Assembly: GCA_027257055.1 (NCBI GenBank)
Contig: JAPVLO010000380.1
Span: 868,001 to 932,000, forward strand
Direction of reading: 5' to 3'
DNA: 64,000 bases
From: Cephalopachus bancanus
Taxonomy: Eukaryota; Chordata; Mammalia; Primates; Tarsiidae
In this document: positions 57,570-64,000 of the stretch, piece by piece
Layout: every line of letters starts with the position of its first letter
Numbering within the stretch: position 1 is the stretch's first letter
The notes under the pieces: model-generated
Seen by the model: only the letters and a program-made list of their open reading frames with translations
Told to the model about the DNA's origin: nothing
The model's database searches: none
Position numbers and translations under genes: made by a program

Positions 57570-58235
57570 CTGAGTCTCCTAAATGTCTCCAATATTTCTA
57601 TTGATTCTATTTTCTAAGTCTTTATTATTTTGCTTTACTTTTTAGGAAACTTGGTAACTTTATTTCTCAATTTTTAAAATTGATTTTTCATTTCTCTTAT
57701 CATATATTTCTTACTTTAAATGTTCCTCCCCTTTCCCTATTTTTTTCTTCATAGTATTTTGTTTTTCTTTCACAGTTTTATTACTTTCAGGGTATTCATA
57801 ATAGTTTTTTTTAAAAAATTCTTCTCTTTTCTAGTCTCTTTACGCCCTGATTTTTTTTTTTTTTTTTTTGGTTGTTGTGTTTTAATTTCTTTCTTGTTAG
57901 AAACTTCTGCAGATGTTTAGTAATCTTAGGTTTTTGAGAGTGGTTAATTTGAAAGCTATTTGGAAGATTTTAGTACATGGGTGAGGTTTGTTGGTTATGA
58001 ATGTCATTGTTTGAGGTCCTGGCAGGGCCAATGGGTTTGGGAAACCCTAATATTAGTATTGGCCTGATTCCCAGCTCTTTTGATCTCCTGTCTAAAGGAC
58101 AAAGGCTTGGCTACTGGCCTTCTGCATGTGGGGCACTGGGATTCTCAACACTGTGCTGCATAATTTCATTATTTATCCTGTTTCAGTACTCTTATACTAC
58201 CTTAAAACAGGCCTAGTGTCTCCCAGTCCAAAGAT
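57570..58235. other. T-rich spacer
   Basis: Long T-rich stretches with a 20-bp poly(T) near 57850. No gene. Confidence 0.4.
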
Positions 58236-58254
58236 CCTTTATTTTACACTCTTT

Positions 58255-58541
58255 TTTTAAAAATTTGAGTTGGAGTCTCACTCTGTCGCCCAGACTGGAG
58301 TGCAGTGGCCGCTCCTGGCCACTGCAGCCTCGACCTGCTGGGCTCCGGCGATCCTTCCCCCTCAGCCTTCCGAGTAGCTGGAATTACAGGCGTGCGCTAC
58401 CACACCCGGCTAATTTTTTGATTTTATTGTAGAGATGAGGTCTCACCTGCCCAGGCGGGTCTCGAACCCACGAGCTCAGGCAATCCACTCACCTCAGCCT
58501 CCCAGAGGCGCGGGATTACAGGCTGAGCCACCAAGCTCGGC
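58255..58541 (-). repeat. Young lineage-specific Alu
   Basis: Inverted dimer, CpG-rich. Target duplication tattttacactcttt at 58240-58254 and 58543-58557. Confidence 0.92.
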
Positions 58542-58967
58542 TTATTTTACACTCTTTACAGAATAAACATCCTGCCTTCAGTTAGTATGGGAAAGGTGGC
58601 CAGGGAATCTAACCATCTATTTTTCCCAGTTAATGCCATTTTTATTATTACTCTGATGTTAAATTATTATCATGTTATTCTCCAGAATGACTGAACTAAT
58701 GAGCAACAAAAGAGAATTTTCCTGTAGCCCTGCCAGCATTAAAAAAAAGAGCTTTATCGAGGTGAAATTGACATATAATAAATGCACATATTTAAACTGT
58801 TCAGTTTGTTTTGCTATAACCCCATGAAAACTTTGAGGTCGAGAACTCTTGAATTGCTGCTATGAATGTGGACTCAGTCACATGAATGCCAGGGAATTTC
58901 CTGATGATAAAAAAAAAATGAATCTTTCTCTTTTTTGTTCTCTTCATTCTTGTGGTTTGTGTAGTTG

Positions 58968-59167
58968 AAAAATCCATTTAATGTTATTTTAATGGAGGTT
59001 GGGCAAAGGCACAGAATGAGGTGCAAGAGTGCATTTTAAAAAAACCTGGGACTGTTCACATATGAAAGTTACCTATCAGAAAGTTCTCCATTGGCCTTAG
59101 TTGTCAGAAAGGTCTACAGAGCATGTTTGAAGGAAGCTGCTGGAGAAAAATAAAGCCATTTCTGGTT
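58968..59167 (+). repeat. Inverted-duplication arm A (unknown family)
   Basis: About 200 bp matching the reverse complement of 61327-61538, by my count near 75-80%. Shared blocks: taatgttattttaatgg, cagaatgaggtgca, aagccatttctggtt. Not Alu, L1 or MIR. Confidence 0.85.
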
Positions 59168-59745
59168 GACAGATCTGGAATGGCCTGGAGGCAACAACAA
59201 CAACAAAAAAAACAAGTGAAGTAGACAGTTTAATGATGACACTAATAGGATTAGCACTGTAAATCCTTTTTTTAGTATATGAGAAAAATATTCTCATTGA
59301 AGAGAAAGAAAAGATAAAGAAAATTAAAATATTCTATAATGCCCACAGGGTTTGAATAGCTGCATTGTATAACAATTTACTGTTATTTTCAATATATTTT
59401 GCATTTTAGCCTTCAGAACAATTCATGGGGGTGATTTTAATTTTATTAAATTAAAATTAATTAATTATCCCATTTTTAGGTGAAGAAATAAATTGAGGCT
59501 CATGGAGAATAAGCAATGCAGTGTCTCTCTCCTATTTGGCCATCTCCCTTTTACCCCACTGGATTCGGTAGTCCTCAGTGCCTTGAACTCAGCTTTCTTC
59601 TTTTGGGACTGGTTCTTTTGATTCTGACTCATCACACCATCTATCCTGGGTACGAAGTCCACACTTTAAAGCAAAGTATATAGAAACAACATATTAGCTA
59701 CCACACCCCTTGGTCCCTAAAATGCCACTATATAACAGAAATATC

Positions 59746-60231
59746 TCAGGCTGATGGGAGAATTTTTTTACCCAGTGATGGTAGGAAGGTCCTAACATTG
59801 GATCTCACACCATAGCTATTCGCATGGGGGAGTGATGAATAAGATATGGGACTCCAGCATGTAACTCTCTTAGTATAGGTACTGTCCTCACAGGCTGTCC
59901 TTTGACGGCTGACCCTCCATCCACAGAAAGTGAACTTTGGAATGTCTGCCACAAACAGGGGCAGGACTCCCCAGAACCATGTACATTCCTCACCCACTTC
60001 TTGGAAGTAGCAGGATGGGCTTAGCACACAGTCTGTAGTGTGTCTACACATCGGACAGTCATCTCTGGCTATCGTGACAAATGGCTGGAGCTCAAACATC
60101 GAATATACTCCCCACTCATTCCCCTTTCCTGACAGTGACATCCAGAACACTTGCATTTGCCATACAGAGAAAGGCAGGCCTGTGAGCACACAATGGGTGG
60201 AGGCTCGTGTCTGAAAAATGAATTCTTTCAC
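59746..60231 (-). other. 161-codon open frame, no known family
   Basis: The longest frame outside recognised repeats and the CpG island. It starts MKEFIFQTRASTH and contains CPMCRHTTDC. No domain recognised, no splice pattern or promoter seen. It lies between the arms of the inverted duplication. I regard it as probably non-coding. Confidence 0.25.
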
Positions 60232-60234
60232 CCA

Positions 60235-61325
60235 CAGCTATTTTTTTCCCCCGTCAATAGAAATACTTAGAGATTGAGTTGGCAAATGAGAGCCAGGGCA
60301 CGTGCTGGGAAATTCTGGTTCCTGCTACTGCTGCTACTACTGCTACTGAGTAATCACTTTGAGTTCATTCTGTCTTCACCAGAACTCCGCCCTCACTTCC
60401 TTAGGAATTCCCCAGCACAGGGAGTTTGCAGTATCTTGCTATCTTGCTATTTCTAAGGCTGGAAATGGAATATTTGCAGAACTTCCTTTGCAAGAGGAAA
60501 TGGTGACCTTTAAACTTTCATCGAAAGAGAAGGAAGTAGATGCTATAAAATTCTTTCTGTCAGCACCATCCAGCAGGGCTAAGAATCTCACCCTCGGAGT
60601 GACCTCAGCAGAGTTCCTGAGAGACAGCTGAGCAGTGGTTCTATGGGTATCCTGGGCCTAAGCCCCATCCACCCTCCCTCCTCCCACCCTCCACTCTCAG
60701 GAGGCCTTGGATTCCATTCTCTGAGATCAGGAATGAAAAAGACTCATCAACAAAAACCTTTTAATCTCTGCCTGATCCCACTTCCCAAATCCATCCTAGG
60801 AATGTCCCTTCAAGCCCTCTGCTCATCAGTCTCCTTGGCTTCCTTTTGTGAGGAATGAACTTTCCATCTGGCCACCAAAATAGTCCTCCTTGGACTTCAG
60901 GTGCCTCCTCATCAGCCCTGCAAGTTCAGGTCTCTCCAAGTTCTCTTCCTGGCTCCAAGCCCTAGAATCCCTATATTCAGCAACTCATCCTTGGTTCCCT
61001 TCCTTTTCCCCCTCCCCTCTCTTCCCTGGCAGGAAGGCCCATCCCTAACTAACACCAGCAATATCTCCACTGACCTTCACATTACCCTGAATTGAGCTGT
61101 AGCATCTTTCTTATCTCTGAAAGACACTACCCCCCAACACACATGCATATCCATGGGCTGGCACTGTCTCCTCCTGAGAATTTTTCCCTAAGCAGCTGCT
61201 GCAGTCAAGGAAGGAAAGGAGAAAAGGAGGGAAGGTGGGAGAGAAGATGGGAGGAGGGAGGAGAAGATACTTTTTATTGAATACCATATGTAAATAATAT
61301 GTTGGGCAATCTGAACTTGAAGTGC
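60235..61325. other. Single-copy-like region between inverted arms
   Basis: Includes a CTG/CTA-like run near 60310-60345, a pyrimidine-rich block at 60640-61100 and a GGAA/GGGA-rich block at 61200-61262. No gene recognised. Confidence 0.45.
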
Positions 61326-61326
61326 A

Positions 61327-61538
61327 AACCAGAAATGGCTTGATTTTTCTCCAGTAGTTTTCTTCAAACATGCTGTGTCAGTCCTCTCTGACATCTCAGG
61401 CCAATGCAAAACTTTCTGGCAAATAACTTTCATATATGAACAGTCACAGATTTCAGAAAAAAATGGCAGATATGCACTCCTGCACCTCATTCTGAGCCTT
61501 TCTCCAAGCCCCATTAAAATAACATTAAAAGGATTTTT
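61327..61538 (-). repeat. Inverted-duplication arm B
   Basis: Reverse-complement partner of 58968-59167, 212 bp with a small insertion in the middle. Confidence 0.85.
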
Positions 61539-61539
61539 T

Positions 61540-62130
61540 TAATGCATGAACTCATATCTCTACCTCTTCCAGCCCCTTTCCCTAGAGGAATCCAGCATTA
61601 ATCCTCACTCCTTTCTTAAGAAACCCCTTTATCTGCTTGGTTATTTAGGTGACGAGAAGACAGATGCTTTTATTTCTGGCCCTAATCTTTCTCCCTTGAG
61701 GACTCAAAACCTGTCCCCCAGGCTGAGCAAGAATTTAGAGGTATCCTGTCATGGCCATCATGTTTGTCTAATCTCATTCTGTTCTCTGGTTAAGACATTA
61801 TTTATAATATACATTTCTGTGGTGTATGTATAAACATGTGTCTGTGTGTATGTATATATATATATAAAACACATGTTATATGTATGTATAATACATATAT
61901 ATAGTATATATAGTTATAAATAGATAATACATATAGTCATCCATATTGGAATAAAATTGTATCTTTTGTAGTTTGCTTTTATTTTCACCTAACACTATAA
62001 GATGAATTTCTATCCATACTGTAAGATTCTTCAGTGTAATTGCAATGACTGTATAAAATTTCATCATGTACTTTATGTCAAAAATTACTTAACCAGTCCC
62101 CAGTTTATTTCCAATTTTTATTTTTTAAAT
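61540..62130. other. Unrecognised spacer with (TA)n
   Basis: A TA-rich microsatellite-like stretch at about 61840-61930. Otherwise nothing recognised. Confidence 0.45.
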
Positions 62131-62134
62131 TTAT

Positions 62135-62431
62135 TTTTACTTTTTGAGTTGGTGTCTCACTGCATTGCCCAGGCTGGAGTGCAGTTGGCACACTTATGGT
62201 CTCCCCAGCATCCACCTGCTGGGTTCCGGCAATCCTTCCACCTCAGCCTTCCAATTAGCTGGAACTACAGGCACGTGCTACCACGCCTGGCTAATTTTTT
62301 TAAAAAAATTTATTGTAGAGATGAGTTCTCACCAAGTTGCCAGAGCTGGTCTCGAACCCAGTGGTTTAGGCTATCCACTTGCCTCGGCCTCCCAAAGTGC
62401 TGGGATTACAGGCTGAGCCACCGAGCCCAGC
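62135..62431 (-). repeat. Young or intermediate lineage-specific Alu
   Basis: Inverted dimer ending gagccaccgagcccagc. Flanks tccaattttta on both sides (about 62109 and 62433) form the target duplication. Confidence 0.88.
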
Positions 62432-62449
62432 CTCCAATTTTTAAAACTG

Positions 62450-63855
62450 CTTTGTAAAATCCTCTACTAAACATCCACAAAATATACCTGTTGCACATCC
62501 CTGATTATTTCCTCTAGGTAGAATTTCTTACAAGTAAATATTTCTTATAAGTAGAATTTTAGGACAAAGGAGAAGCATTCCAAGTTCTTCAGATACTTAC
62601 TGCCACATTGAACCCTTGTTTTCAAGGTTTACTGCCTTCAGCATGACTCAGGGTTAGGGGGGCAGAGGAGGAGGTGGAGTCCATTTCTACAGGCCTTTCT
62701 GGGTGAGGTCGGAGAGTTTGGGCAGGTGGAGTCTAGCATTGCCCCAGCAGGTCCTGCTTCCTGTACTTCCGCTATATTCATCCAGCACAACCTCACCATC
62801 CAAGTCTATTTTTAGCCCCAGGAGCCCTGGTATTAGGGAGGGATCAGGACTGGAGGAAGGGCCCTAGAGCCGCCAGGGCCTGGGGAATGGGCACAGTCTG
62901 GTTCAGGTTAACCCAAGTGATTTTGGTTCCAAAGTGACAGAAAACAAATAAATAAATGCTATATAAGTTGTAAAAGTATAACTTTCAAGATGTTAAAAAT
63001 GTAATCCCTTTACTAATATATAGTAGGATTTGTGACAAAATCTAACTGTAAAAGGAATAAACAAGTTCAGTTTTTCCTACTATACCCTTATAACAATACC
63101 AAATACTTCTGTGACCTTTAATCACTAAAATTTATGGGAATTTCTCTCCATAAGCAGTTCTTTAGTAGCTGACACCAGCTGGGTGTCTTCTAATTCAACT
63201 CAATTCTGACACTGTCTATCTGGAGATAGCATCAGATTCCTCAGAATGAAGGCTCAGCCTCACAGGACTGCCCTTCAGGTCAAATGCCAGTCGAAAGTAG
63301 TAGTTTGTCACATATGCTTCTGACTGATGGCTTTCCACGACTCTCTCCTTCGGGTTCCATTAATTTGCTAGAGTGGCTCACAGAACTCAGGGAAATGCTT
63401 TACTTATGTTTTCTGGTTGATCATAAAGGATTTTACAAAGAATTCTGAAGAACACCAGATGAAGAGATACATAGATCAAGGTATAGAGAAAGGGGTGCTG
63501 AGCTTCTATGCCTCTCTGAGGGCTCCATGCTCCAGGAATCTTGATGTGTGCAGCCGTCCGGGAACCTTCCCAAACACTGTCCTTTTTGGGTTTTAAATGG
63601 AGGTTTTATTATGGAGGCATTGATTGGATCATTGACCATTAGTGATCAACTTAACCTTCAGCCCCCTCTCCTCCCAAGGGACTGGGGTGTGTGTGTGTGG
63701 TGGGGATGGAACTTAAAGTCCCAACTCTCTAATCCTGCCTGTGTCTTTCCTTGACCAATCCCATCCTGAAGCTACCTTGAGGCCTCTAACCACCAGACAT
63801 CTCATTAGCATTCAAAAGACATTTATCACTCCAGAGATTCCAAGCGTTTTTAAAA
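62450..63855. other. Unrecognised intergenic DNA
   Basis: No exon of IL1B or other gene found. 62640-62940 is GC-richer but shows no coding pattern. Confidence 0.45.
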
Positions 63856-63861
63856 GCTGTA

Positions 63862-64000
63862 GGTCAGTGGATTAACTGAGACCGCAGGTTCGATACCCGC
63901 CTGGGCAACGAGACCTCATCTCTACAATAAATCAAAAAATCAGCCGGGCGTGGTACTGCATGCCTGTAATTCTGGCTACTTGGGAGGCTGAGGCGGAAGG
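63862..64000 (+). repeat. 5'-truncated young Alu, cut by window edge
   Basis: Begins within the left arm (gtaggtcagtggattaactg), has gcaggttcgatacccgcc and runs out of the window in the right arm. Confidence 0.88.

Noticed and set aside
55190..64000. IL1B exons
   Set aside because: Searched for the conserved IL1B peptides by eye on both strands; none found. In human the gap from IL1A is larger than the sequence available here.

Overview
This is nuclear DNA from a primate and carries the CKAP2L-IL1A part of the interleukin-1 cluster (human 2q14 equivalent). Both genes are on the minus strand. The window holds CKAP2L exons 1 and 2 (1306-1372 and 3055-3088), with the rest of that gene beyond position 1, and the complete IL1A coding sequence in six coding exons (27042 down to 14658, 273 codons). 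IL1B should lie next, but nothing resembling it occurs before 64000.

The species call is an inference from the repeats. AluJ-like dimers and free left and right monomers mark a primate. The abundant CpG-rich young Alus are neither AluS/AluY nor, as I remember them, the lemur or loris type. They share diagnostic left-arm and right-arm changes, so a tarsier (Carlito/Tarsius) is my best guess. A matching young L1 family shares its 3' end across several copies.

Layout: 1-3088, CKAP2L start and introns, with a CpG-island promoter at about 2860-3520. 3500-13500, intergenic DNA made of old L1, L2, MIR and Alu copies plus a mariner relic. 13560-27745, IL1A, whose intron 3 is mostly an antisense L1 carrying two Alus and an inverted L1 patch. 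27745-44340, IL1A upstream DNA with Alus, MIRs, MLT1/MST-type LTRs and a Tigger-like element. 44345-55186, a minus-strand class I endogenous provirus with both LTRs, a 4-bp target duplication and decayed gag-pro-pol-env, broken by Alus, an L1 with an apparent 3' transduction, a Tigger-type MITE and an internal RT duplication. 55190-64000, mostly unrecognised DNA with an inverted pair of about 200-bp segments.

The observations I would check first are: a tRNA T-arm-like hairpin with near-consensus pol III boxes in the left arm of the young Alus; the L1 that sits close to the IL1A exon 3 splice donor; the order of events in the provirus pol region; and the unexplained inverted duplication at 58968/61327. 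No new coding system was found. Comparisons with human sequences are from memory.
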